This document shows positions 22,730-31,188 of a stretch of 64,000 nucleotides of DNA, one piece after another (position 1 is the stretch's first letter; every line of letters starts with the position of its first letter). The notes beneath the pieces were generated by a model, which saw nothing but the letters and a program-made list of their open reading frames with translations, was not told the origin of the DNA and ran no database searches. The DNA lies in NCBI GenBank assembly GCA_018655275.1, contig JABIJZ010000002.1, positions 124,001 through 188,000 of the forward strand, written 5' to 3'. A program made the position numbers and the translations under genes. Source of the DNA: Candidatus Peregrinibacteria bacterium (GTDB lineage Bacteria; Patescibacteriota; Gracilibacteria; UBA1369; LOWO2-01-FULL-3).

Positions 22730-24391
22730 ATGACTAACACATGCGCAATCACAGAAAAACCCCTCGACTGGACAGAGCAAGACCTCAAGCTTTTCAAAAA
22801 ACTCGACGTCTCACCATCAACAACTCAACCCGAATTCCGACATCAACGAAAAATGGCATTCAGGAACGAAAAATCCCTATACCTGCGCACTTGCGACCTC
22901 TGCAAAAAAGAAAACATTTCAATGTTCCGCCCAGACTCACCATTCACCGTATACTGTCCAAAATGCTGGTGGTCAGATAATTGGAACGCTGAAGATTTCT
23001 CTCAAGAATACGACGAAACACGTCCTTTCCTCGAGCAATACCACGAATTCCAAAAGAAAGTCCCAAAATGCGCCCTCGACAATTTCGACAACGAAAACTG
23101 CAACTATGCAAACTATGTATGTCACAACAAAGACTCATACATGCTCTTCGGCAGCTGGTTCTCAGAAAAAACAATGTACGCAAACACAACACTCCACTGC
23201 CTGGAATGCATGGACACCCTCTACCCAAACAAATGCAAACATTCATACGAATTAATCGACTGCGAAAACTGCTACGAACTTTTTTACGCCCAAAATTGCA
23301 ACTCTTGTTCAAACTCATACTTCCTGTTCGACTGCAGAAACTGCCAAGATTGTTTGTTTTGCTGGAATTTAAGAAGCAAGCAATATCACATAATGAACAA
23401 ACCTGTTTCAAAAGAAGAATACGAAGAAACTTTAGCAAAATTCCAAGGCTCTTTCAGCAAAACCAAACACGCTTACAAAACTTTCAAACAACAAGTCCAA
23501 GACCAAGCCCTTCACAAATACATGGAAGGTGAGAAAAACGAGAACGTCAGCGGCAACCTGCTTTGGGGCTGCAAAAACACCCAAGACGTTTTCTACGGAC
23601 TAGAAGTCGAAGACGTAACCCACAGCGTCCGCACATCAAAAAAACAAAAGGACTCAATGTTCATCAATGGATGTTCAGGCGGTGAACTAATGTACGACTC
23701 AATCCACTGCGACTTCTGCCACAACGGCAAATCATCGATCGGCGGCGAACATAATTCAGACTTCGCATACTGCATGATCTGCTACCAATGCTCAGACATT
23801 TTCGCCTGTCATTCGCTCCGCCACAAAAACAACTGCATCTTCAACAAACAATATTCCCCAGAAGAATATCGCAAACTCAGAGACAAAATCATCGCAAAAC
23901 TCCGAGAAGAACTTCATCCCGAGACAAGAGGCCCAGTGTGGGGAGAATTCTTCCCTATGAGCATGTCCCCTTTCGGATACAACGAAACCATCGCCCAAGA
24001 GTTCTACCCAATCACAGAAGACGAAGCCACAAACCTAGAAGCAAACTGGCTCAAAAAAGACAAACGCGATTACCAACCAGCAACCATAGAACTTCCAGAC
24101 TCAATCAAAGAAACTCCCGACTCAATCCTAAACGAAACCCTCGCCTGCACAGAATGCAACAAAAATTACAGAATAATTTCACAAGAACTCGCGTTCTATC
24201 GCAAATACTCACTACCAATCCCCCGCAAATGCTTCGACTGCCGCCACATGGACCGAATGTCTCTCCGCGCCCCATTCAAAGCTTGGGACAGAACCTGCAC
24301 CAAATGCGAAAAACCCCTAATCTCCAGCTATAATCCAAACAGACCGGAGAAGGTTTATTGTGAGGAATGTTATTTGAAAGAGGTTTATTGA
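22730..24391 (+). CDS. Large Cys-rich multi-zinc-ribbon protein (paralogue of 60019-60972)
   Basis: This 553-residue protein has Cys pairs along most of its length. It opens with a zinc ribbon (CDLCKKEN...VYCPKCW, about 54-80). The centre is a dense CxxC array containing two copies of a module, CxxCxxC-xxLRxKxYxIxNKPxSKEEYE: a full one at about 203-240 and a weaker one at about 353-388. The C-terminus has two more ribbons, CTEC...PRKCFDCRHMDR (about 473-510), resembling the zinc-ribbon family with the ELxFYxK signature, and CTKC...VYCEEC (about 522-548). The same module occurs twice in the protein at 60019-60972. No enzyme motif or signal peptide is visible. Metal binding is inferred; function unknown. 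Confidence 0.8.
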   Translation: MTNTCAITEKPLDWTEQDLKLFKKLDVSPSTTQPEFRHQRKMAFRNEKSLYLRTCDLCKKENISMFRPDSPFTVYCPKCWWSDNWNAEDFSQEYDETRPFLEQYHEFQKKVPKCALDNFDNENCNYANYVCHNKDSYMLFGSWFSEKTMYANTTLHCLECMDTLYPNKCKHSYELIDCENCYELFYAQNCNSCSNSYFLFDCRNCQDCLFCWNLRSKQYHIMNKPVSKEEYEETLAKFQGSFSKTKHAYKTFKQQVQDQALHKYMEGEKNENVSGNLLWGCKNTQDVFYGLEVEDVTHSVRTSKKQKDSMFINGCSGGELMYDSIHCDFCHNGKSSIGGEHNSDFAYCMICYQCSDIFACHSLRHKNNCIFNKQYSPEEYRKLRDKIIAKLREELHPETRGPVWGEFFPMSMSPFGYNETIAQEFYPITEDEATNLEANWLKKDKRDYQPATIELPDSIKETPDSILNETLACTECNKNYRIISQELAFYRKYSLPIPRKCFDCRHMDRMSLRAPFKAWDRTCTKCEKPLISSYNPNRPEKVYCEECYLKEVY

Positions 24392-24421
24392 TTTCAACTC
24401 CGGAGTAAAACCACTGCAATC

Positions 24422-24450
24422 TTGACAGAATCCATTAACAACAGTAAAGT
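24422..24450 (+). promoter_or_regulatory. Promoter of the orphan gene at 24478
   Basis: TTGACA (24422-24427), 17 bases, TAAAGT (24445-24450), 27 bases before the ATG. The -10 hexamer is the same as that at 58059-58064, upstream of another orphan gene. Confidence 0.65.
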
Positions 24451-24477
24451 TCGACTCTAAGTCTTAACCAAATCTAA

Positions 24478-24939
24478 ATGACTGGCCAAAAAGAAACCCA
24501 CGAAGCTATAGAATTAGACCTTTCTAACGAAAAAGCTGCTGCAGTATTGCTTGTTTTATCTGGCAACACTATTGAAGCCGAAAGAATACTAGGAGTTCAA
24601 CACTCCCCTGACAACAGAACAGTTATCGTAAGAATTGTTGGAAGTCGATTTAATGTCACAAAACCTCACTATCCAAACCAAGACTTATTAGCAGCTTTAT
24701 CTCAAAAAAACAAAGCTTCTGTTGAAAATGTAGACCCCGTACGACCACCTAAGTCAGTACAGATATTCCCAGCAACTTCATTTGACGCCAAAATATCTGT
24801 CCCAGAAAATTTATTCACAAAAACAACAACTCAGAAAGAAGAAACACCTGTTGCTGATCCTGACGTTCAAGCTTCTCTCACAACACAGCAAGCACTTTCA
24901 GGAGCAGCCGTAAAAGCTACAGCAACAACCAACCCCTAG
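24478..24939 (+). CDS. Orphan protein with disordered C-terminus
   Basis: This 153-residue protein is not recognised. The first 80 residues look folded (alternating hydrophobic segments AAAVLLVLSG and RTVIVRIVGSRF); the rest is rich in Thr, Pro, Gln and Ala and probably disordered. No signal peptide. It has its own strong-looking promoter. Codon use is less A/C-biased than its neighbours (more GTT, TCT and GCT), resembling the highly expressed genes here. Confidence 0.6.
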   Translation: MTGQKETHEAIELDLSNEKAAAVLLVLSGNTIEAERILGVQHSPDNRTVIVRIVGSRFNVTKPHYPNQDLLAALSQKNKASVENVDPVRPPKSVQIFPATSFDAKISVPENLFTKTTTQKEETPVADPDVQASLTTQQALSGAAVKATATTNP

Positions 24940-24971
24940 CATTCCCACCCATCTTCACCTAAAATCAACGC

Positions 24972-26420
24972 ATGCTATTCAACTCATTCGAATACATCCT
25001 TTTTCTCCCAACAGTAGCAATACTGTTCTTCGTCCTGCCCCACAAACACAGATGGATCCTCCTTTTGGCAGCCAGTTATTTCTTCTACATGTATTGGGAT
25101 CCAAAATACGCCTTACTATTAGCAGGCTCAACCCTCATCAGTTATTACTCAGGCTACAAAATGGGCCAAGTTCCAAAAGCCAAACGACTCCCCTACCTCT
25201 ACCTCTCAATCATCTCCAGCCTCGGGATTCTCACAATTTTTAAATACCTAAACTTCCTCACAGACTCAGCCAACAAAGCAGCAGAACTCCTAAACATAGC
25301 ATACGCAGCTCCAGCACTCGCGATCATCCTTCCAGTAGGAGTCTCATTCTATCTTTTCCAAACAATGAGCTACGCCATCGACGTGTACAACGACAAAATC
25401 AAACCCGAAAAACATCTCGGCATCTATTCACTATACGTAAGCTTCTTCCCACAACTCGTCGCAGGACCAATCGAACGAGCCGGAAACATCTTGCCCCAAC
25501 TCCGCACCCACGTCAGCCCAAACCAAAAACGAATCCTGGACGGACTCAAACTCATCGTCTGGGGCCTATTCAAAAAAATCGTAGTCGCAGACCGAATAGC
25601 AGCTCTCGTGAACGAGGTGTACAACAACGCACCAATGTACGAAGGCGCACCTCTCCTACTCGCAACAGTCTTGTTCTCGTTCCAAATATATTGCGACTTC
25701 TCAGGATACTCAGACATCGCCATCGGAACCGCCCAAATTTTCGGCATAAAACTCATGGACAACTTCAAACGCCCATATTTCTCAAAATCCATCGCAGAAT
25801 TCTGGCGCAGATGGCACATCTCACTATCCAGCTGGCTCAAAGACTATATATACATTCCGTTAGGCGGCAGCCGCACCGTCAAATGGCGTTGGTACTACAA
25901 CCTCTTCATCACCTTCCTTATAAGCGGATTGTGGCACGGAGCAGCATGGACATTCGTGCTTTGGGGCGCACTCCACGGCCTGTACCTCATCGTAGGTGCC
26001 ATGACAAAATCCACTCGCGAACGCCTCACAAAAGCCATCCGTCTTCACAAAGCCCCCTTCCTCAACAAATTAATAAAAGTCACAATCACATTTTCCCTCG
26101 TGACATTCTCTTGGATACTATTCCGCGCAAACAGCATCACAGACGCCAAACACATCATCACAAACCTATTCACAAACTTCTCACAAACACTAAATCTCGA
26201 GACCCTGTACCTAGGCCAAACAAAATATTATTTCTGGATAACAATAGGTTCAGTCCTGGCCATGGAGCTAGTCCACCTCATCCAACGACACGGCTCAATT
26301 CGCCACATGCTTTCAACCAAACCACTCGTACTCCGCTGGAGTATATATCTCATGTTAATTTTCTCAATCGTGCTATTCTCATACACAGAACAATATGAAT
26401 TCATCTATTTCCAATTCTAA
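24972..26420 (+). CDS. MBOAT-family O-acyltransferase (AlgI/DltB-like)
   Basis: This 482-residue membrane protein moves acyl groups across the membrane onto surface polymers. It has about ten hydrophobic helices and the family motifs FPQLVAGPIERAGN near 155, DYIYIPLGGSR near 295 and GLWHGAAWTFVLWGALHG near 315-335, holding the invariant His. Its end overlaps the start of the SGNH-like gene by 26 bases. The pair matches AlgI-AlgJ or PatA-PatB arrangements, which O-acetylate exopolysaccharide or peptidoglycan. Confidence 0.94.
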   Translation: MLFNSFEYILFLPTVAILFFVLPHKHRWILLLAASYFFYMYWDPKYALLLAGSTLISYYSGYKMGQVPKAKRLPYLYLSIISSLGILTIFKYLNFLTDSANKAAELLNIAYAAPALAIILPVGVSFYLFQTMSYAIDVYNDKIKPEKHLGIYSLYVSFFPQLVAGPIERAGNILPQLRTHVSPNQKRILDGLKLIVWGLFKKIVVADRIAALVNEVYNNAPMYEGAPLLLATVLFSFQIYCDFSGYSDIAIGTAQIFGIKLMDNFKRPYFSKSIAEFWRRWHISLSSWLKDYIYIPLGGSRTVKWRWYYNLFITFLISGLWHGAAWTFVLWGALHGLYLIVGAMTKSTRERLTKAIRLHKAPFLNKLIKVTITFSLVTFSWILFRANSITDAKHIITNLFTNFSQTLNLETLYLGQTKYYFWITIGSVLAMELVHLIQRHGSIRHMLSTKPLVLRWSIYLMLIFSIVLFSYTEQYEFIYFQF

Positions 26421-27342
26421 AAAATCAGTCCTCGCAATAGCGATCTTCCTAATAATTTTACTCGCGTTAGACCGAGCAATATCTTTCGCAATCTCAGAAG
26501 CAATCATCGCTCGCCAATACGACACAAGGATTCAGAAAATCATGGACCAAGAACTGGATCACGACATCCTAGTCTTCGGATCCTCTAGAGCATCGCGCAA
26601 CATCCGCGCCGAACAAATCTCAGAAATCACCGGCACATCAATGTACAACCTCGGATTCCACGGATCCGACGTGGATTACCACGAAGACATCCTCCGCCTA
26701 ACCCTCGAAGCCGGAAACATACCAAAAGAAATCATACTAGTAGTGGACGACGACTTCGAAGTAATCGAACATCCGGCAATCAATTTCCGCATAGACACTC
26801 TGTACCCATTCCTCAACTACAGGCCAGTCACAAACATCGTCTGCAAACGCGAAACAAAAGAATGCATCCCAACATACATTTCCCACAGCTACACCCAAAA
26901 CATAAACCTCGACGAAGCACTCGCCTACCTCGATGAAGGCCAACTCATCCCCGACGACCTCAACCAAATCCAACCCGACGGCTCAATGCCAATTTTCATA
27001 AAATCCGAAAAATACCCAGCAATGCAATACGACGGCTCAACCCGCCAATACGACCCAACAAAAGAATCTCCCCTCCTCCTAGAGGAATTCGCAAAAATCG
27101 TAGCCCTATGCGAAAAATACAACATAGCCCTCACAATCCTTTTCCCACCAAACTACAAAAAACCAACAGCAGGATTCAAAAAACGAATCCTAGAACTCGC
27201 CGGCCCAAACGCAACATCGATCGATTTTTCCACAGACCCAACATTCCAAAAAAAATCCCTCTACTACGACACAAACCACCTAGACGACCAAGGCTCACTT
27301 TTATTTTCAAAAAAGCTTGCAAACACGCTAAAAAACCGTTAA
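26395..27342 (+). CDS. SGNH-like acyltransferase partner of the MBOAT protein
   Basis: This 315-residue protein has one N-terminal membrane segment (about 11-31) and an external domain. The domain begins DILVFGSSRASRNI (nucleophile-like Ser in GSSR, near residue 57) and ends with YYDTNHLDDQGS (DxxH near 295), as in SGNH-type O-acetyltransferases. It overlaps the MBOAT gene and would complete acyl transfer to a glycan outside the cell. The glycan may be made by the nearby ligase-family protein. Confidence 0.8.
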   Translation: MNSSISNSKKSVLAIAIFLIILLALDRAISFAISEAIIARQYDTRIQKIMDQELDHDILVFGSSRASRNIRAEQISEITGTSMYNLGFHGSDVDYHEDILRLTLEAGNIPKEIILVVDDDFEVIEHPAINFRIDTLYPFLNYRPVTNIVCKRETKECIPTYISHSYTQNINLDEALAYLDEGQLIPDDLNQIQPDGSMPIFIKSEKYPAMQYDGSTRQYDPTKESPLLLEEFAKIVALCEKYNIALTILFPPNYKKPTAGFKKRILELAGPNATSIDFSTDPTFQKKSLYYDTNHLDDQGSLLFSKKLANTLKNR

Positions 27343-27374
27343 ACATATGGAGCGGTAATTCCTAACAAAATGGT

Positions 27375-28574
27375 ATGAATAACACGGTTTATCTCGACCA
27401 CGCAGCCACAACATACGTAGACCCAAAAGTCTTGGAAGTCATGCTACCTTTTTTCAAAGAAGAGTACGGCAACCCAGGCTCAATCTACAAAAAAGGCCGA
27501 TGCGCAAAAGAAGCCGTTGAAGATTCACGAAGTACAATAGCCAAAATTTTGAACTGCAAATTCGACGAAGTGTTCTTCGCAGGAAGCGGTACCGAAAGCG
27601 ACAATCTCGCAATCCTGGGAACAATGTACTATCTTCCCAAATTTCTCCAAAAAGAACCAAAAGACCTGCACATCATCACAAACACAACCGAACACGACGC
27701 CGTTCTCCAACCATTCAAACACCTTGAAAAAGAAGGTTACCAAGTCACATACCTCGAGGTAGACAAGACAGGCATGGTTGACCCAGAAGCATTCGAAAAA
27801 GCAATTCGCCCAGAAACAGTCTTCGCATCAGTAATGTATGCAAACAACGAAATCGGCACAATCCAGCCACTAGCAGAACTAACCAAAATCGCCCACGAAC
27901 ACGACATCATATTCCACACAGATGCCTGCCAAGCAGCTGGATATCTCGACCTAGACACCGCAAAACTCGGAGTAGACCTCCTAACCCTAAACGGGAGCAA
28001 AGTATACGGTCCAAAAGGCATCGGAATCCTTTACAAAAGCAAGAACGTCAAACTCAAACCACTAATTTACGGTGGCGGCCAAGAAAAAGGCTTTCGAAGC
28101 GGAACAGAGAACGTTCCATTCATCGTCGGAATAGCAAAAGCACTAGAAATAGCAGAAGAATCCCGCGAAAAAGAATCAGCCCGCCTCACCCTCCTCAGAG
28201 ACAAACTCACAAACGAACTCATCAAGAAAATTCCGCGCACATACATCAACGGCCACCCCACAAACAGACTCCCAAACAACATCAACTTACTGATCTTGGA
28301 CATAGAAGGCGAAGCTCTTCTACTCTACTTGGACGAAAAAGGCATCGCAGCCTCAACAGGTTCAGCATGCCACTCAAAGAACCTCGATCCATCTCACGTC
28401 CTATTGGCCCTCGGACTTCCAAAAGACGCAGTCCACGGATCTATCCGATTCACAATGGGAAAAGAAACCACAGAGGAAGATATCGACAAAGTCATCGAAC
28501 TGATGCCGAAGATAGTCGACCAACTCCGAGACATCTCCCCTATCAAAATCGACGAAAAAAAGTTGGGGCTATAG
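27375..28574 (+). CDS. Cysteine desulfurase (NifS/IscS family)
   Basis: This 399-residue PLP enzyme releases sulfur from cysteine for Fe-S clusters and thio-modified tRNA. It begins VYLDHAATTYVDP, has GSGTESDNLA near 70, TEHDAV near 100, NNEIGTIQPL near 155, the cofactor Lys in LNGSKVYGPKGIG near 205 and the active Cys in STGSACHSKNLDPSHVL near 330. The segment around the Cys fits group I desulfurases. No iscU or nifU neighbour is present in the window. Confidence 0.95.
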   Translation: MNNTVYLDHAATTYVDPKVLEVMLPFFKEEYGNPGSIYKKGRCAKEAVEDSRSTIAKILNCKFDEVFFAGSGTESDNLAILGTMYYLPKFLQKEPKDLHIITNTTEHDAVLQPFKHLEKEGYQVTYLEVDKTGMVDPEAFEKAIRPETVFASVMYANNEIGTIQPLAELTKIAHEHDIIFHTDACQAAGYLDLDTAKLGVDLLTLNGSKVYGPKGIGILYKSKNVKLKPLIYGGGQEKGFRSGTENVPFIVGIAKALEIAEESREKESARLTLLRDKLTNELIKKIPRTYINGHPTNRLPNNINLLILDIEGEALLLYLDEKGIAASTGSACHSKNLDPSHVLLALGLPKDAVHGSIRFTMGKETTEEDIDKVIELMPKIVDQLRDISPIKIDEKKLGL

Positions 28575-28581
28575 AACCAAG

Positions 28582-28612
28582 AATCTTTCCTGCACGCACG
28601 TCAAGATTTTTT
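28582..28612 (+). terminator. Weak terminator-like hairpin after the cysteine desulfurase
   Basis: AATCTT (28582-28587) and AAGATT (28603-28608) can pair across a 15-base loop and are followed by TTTT. The stem is short and AT-rich. Confidence 0.4.
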
Positions 28613-28648
28613 AAAACTTTCATCTTTCATTCTATTTTTTTTTTGATA

Positions 28649-28703
28649 TTGTGGGACTTACCACAACATCTTGTGTTTACACCAGCTTCGACACACAAAA
28701 TGT
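28649..28703 (+). promoter_or_regulatory. Two hairpins in the nrdJ upstream region
   Basis: TTGTGG/CCACAA (28649-28654/28661-28666) forms a perfect hairpin with loop GACTTA. Next, ACATCTTGTGT (28666-28676) pairs with ACACAAAATGT (28693-28703) with one mismatch, and TTTT follows two bases later. They lie 81-135 bases before the nrdJ ATG. An attenuator or other leader control is possible. It does not look like a cobalamin riboswitch. Confidence 0.4.
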
Positions 28704-28783
28704 AGTTTTCCCCTCATTTCTGCGAATATGTCAACCGCAAGGCCTGCTAAATGGCCATACTTCATTAACCCTCTTTCCCCGCC

Positions 28784-31105
28784 ATGTCCCCTATCAAAAA
28801 AATTAAAAAACGCGACGGCCGAATAGTAGATTTCGACCAAGCAAAAATTACTGAAGCAGTCTGGAAAGCAGCTCAATCAGTAGGAGGTCAAGAATCTTCA
28901 CTTGCCGACCAAATTTCAAATCAAATATCAGCTGTCCTAGAAGTTTTCTTCAAAAGCGACGAAAACATCCCAAACGTAGAACAAATCCAGGACTTAGTTG
29001 AAAAAATATTAATAGAAGGCGGACACGCAAAAACTGCAAAAGCATACATCATTTACAGGTCAAAAAGAGCAGATGAAAGAGAAAAAAAGGAATTGATGTT
29101 CGGAAAAGAAGGGGCCGAACAAACTTTAAGCTTCTCAGAAAACGCACTACAAGTGCTCAAAAAAAGATACCTACTCAAAGACGAACAAGGTCGAACTAAA
29201 GAATCTCCAGAAGGCTTGGTAAGAAGAGTCGCAAAACACATCGCAAAAGGAAACGATAAATACGAAGGTGAAAATGTACAAGAAACTGAAGAAACATTCT
29301 TCAACATGATCAAAAATCTTGAGTTCCTGCCAAACTCTCCGACATTAATGAATTCTGGAACATCTATAGGCCAACTATCAGCTTGTTTCGTAGTTCCTGT
29401 CGAAGATTCAATGGAAGGAATTTTCACAAGTTTAAAAAACGCGGCACTAATCCACAAAAGTGGAGGAGGTACCGGATTTTCATTCGCAAGACTTCGACCA
29501 TCAGAAGACCTCGTGTCATCAACAACAGGAGTATCTTCAGGTCCAATCTCATTCATGAAAGTATTTGACGCAGCAACAGAAGTAATAAAACAAGGAGGTA
29601 AAAGAAGAGGAGCAAACATGGGAATCCTACGAGTAGACCACCCAGATATTATGGATTTCATCACAATGAAATCAGACATGAAAACTCTTCAAAACTTCAA
29701 CATCTCTGTAGCAGTCACAGATAAATTCATGGAAGCTCTAGAACAAGGAGGTGAATACGAACTCTACAATCCACGCACAAAAGAAGTAATGAAAACTCTT
29801 CCAGCAAGAATGGTATTCGACCTTGTCATAGCCAACGCTTGGAAAAATGGAGACCCAGGAGTGATTTTCATCGACGAAGTAAACAGAAAAAGCCCAGTAA
29901 GACATTTGGGTGAAATTGAAGCAACCAACCCTTGTGGAGAACAACCACTTCTTCCATACGAAAGTTGTAATCTTGGTTCAATCAACCTCAACACAGTCAT
30001 GACAGTGAGTGGCAAAGACATCGACTGGAACAAACTCGAGAAAACAGCCAAAGACGCAACCCACTTCCTCGACAATGTCATAGACATGAACAAATACCCT
30101 ATCAACGAAATAGCCGAAAACTCTAGAAAAACAAGAAAAATCGGCCTAGGTGTTATGGGCTTCGCAGACGCTCTTTACCAGATGGACATAGCCTACAACT
30201 CAGAGGAAGGAATCAAGATAGGAGAACGAGTAATGAGATTCATTGACGAGAAATCAAAAGAGAAATCAATCGAGATGGCCCAAACAAGAGGCGTATTCCC
30301 AGCATGGGAAGGATCTCTATTCCACAAAAACGGAATCAAAATTCGAAACGCCTGCACAACAACCGTTGCCCCAACAGGAACAATCGGCATGTTAGCAGAA
30401 GCTTCAACAGGACTTGAGCCAAACTTCGCCATCTCATTCATAAAGAACGTAATGGACGGAACAGAACTCGTATACACAAACAGATTCTTCGAAGCCCGTG
30501 CAAAAGAAGAAGGCTTCTACTCAAAAGAATTGATGCAAGAAATCGCAAGAGTCGGATCTATACAACAATTCCCACAAATCCCAGACCACATCAAGAAAGT
30601 ATTCGTAGTAGCTCAAGATATAACACCAGATTGGCACATCAGAATGCAGTCAGCATTTCAAAAACACGTTGACTCAAGTGTTTCAAAAACAATCAACTTT
30701 CCTCATGAAGCTTCAATGCAAGACGTAGAAAAAGCATACCTTGATGCACACAAAGCAAAATGCAAAGGTATCACCATCTATCGAGACGGAAGCCGTCAAA
30801 ACCAAGTTTTGAACATAGGGAAAGTTAACAAAGAAGCCGCATCACCAGAAACCCAAGCTGCGCCAGTGGCCCAAGAAATAGTCCCACCAAGCACCCCAGC
30901 AACTCCCCAAACACAACCAACACAAGAGATCGCTCCCCCACCAATCTATTCTTCAGAAGACAGAACCCAGCAACAAGTAGTGAAACCAGTGAGCAAAAGT
31001 GATGTATTAAGAGACAGAAAATGCCCAGACTGTGGAGGAGAAGTGCAAGTCGCGGAAGGTTGCGCATTATGCTTAAGTTGTGGATTTTCAGCATGTACTG
31101 TCTAA
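28784..31105 (+). CDS. nrdJ: Class II (adenosylcobalamin-dependent) ribonucleotide reductase
   Basis: This 773-residue enzyme reduces ribonucleotides to deoxyribonucleotides. An ATP-cone lies at the N-terminus (IKKRDGRIVDFDQAKI, residues 1-95). The catalytic barrel has SACFVV near 205 (first redox Cys), NPCGEQPLLPYESCNLGSINL near 382-402 (radical Cys about 384 and Glu) and ACTTTVAPTGTIG near 525. After a Pro/Gln-rich linker the C-terminus is a zinc-ribbon-like tail, CPDC...CALCLSC (about 747-768), typical of B12-dependent enzymes. No second subunit gene (nrdB) or activase is adjacent. Cobalamin would have to be acquired. Confidence 0.93.
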   Translation: MSPIKKIKKRDGRIVDFDQAKITEAVWKAAQSVGGQESSLADQISNQISAVLEVFFKSDENIPNVEQIQDLVEKILIEGGHAKTAKAYIIYRSKRADEREKKELMFGKEGAEQTLSFSENALQVLKKRYLLKDEQGRTKESPEGLVRRVAKHIAKGNDKYEGENVQETEETFFNMIKNLEFLPNSPTLMNSGTSIGQLSACFVVPVEDSMEGIFTSLKNAALIHKSGGGTGFSFARLRPSEDLVSSTTGVSSGPISFMKVFDAATEVIKQGGKRRGANMGILRVDHPDIMDFITMKSDMKTLQNFNISVAVTDKFMEALEQGGEYELYNPRTKEVMKTLPARMVFDLVIANAWKNGDPGVIFIDEVNRKSPVRHLGEIEATNPCGEQPLLPYESCNLGSINLNTVMTVSGKDIDWNKLEKTAKDATHFLDNVIDMNKYPINEIAENSRKTRKIGLGVMGFADALYQMDIAYNSEEGIKIGERVMRFIDEKSKEKSIEMAQTRGVFPAWEGSLFHKNGIKIRNACTTTVAPTGTIGMLAEASTGLEPNFAISFIKNVMDGTELVYTNRFFEARAKEEGFYSKELMQEIARVGSIQQFPQIPDHIKKVFVVAQDITPDWHIRMQSAFQKHVDSSVSKTINFPHEASMQDVEKAYLDAHKAKCKGITIYRDGSRQNQVLNIGKVNKEAASPETQAAPVAQEIVPPSTPATPQTQPTQEIAPPPIYSSEDRTQQQVVKPVSKSDVLRDRKCPDCGGEVQVAEGCALCLSCGFSACTV

Positions 31106-31118
31106 CCTGCCAAAGAGG

Positions 31119-31167
31119 TTGACATTTTATCAAAATATGATAGAGTAAGAGCTCCTTTCCTGGAGCT
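31119..31167 (+). promoter_or_regulatory. Promoter and 5' hairpin of the long charged protein
   Basis: TTGACA (31119-31124), 16 bases, TAGAGT (31141-31146). The expected start site falls in a hairpin AGCTCC/GGAGCT (31150-31155/31162-31167) followed by a T-rich stretch. The hairpin could also end nrdJ transcription. Confidence 0.5.
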
Positions 31168-31188
31168 TTTGTTCTATAACCATCAATA

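Noticed and set aside
28575-28783. Cobalamin riboswitch upstream of the B12-dependent RNR
   Set aside because: The B12-box type conserved core is not visible; only simple hairpins are seen and the gap is short.
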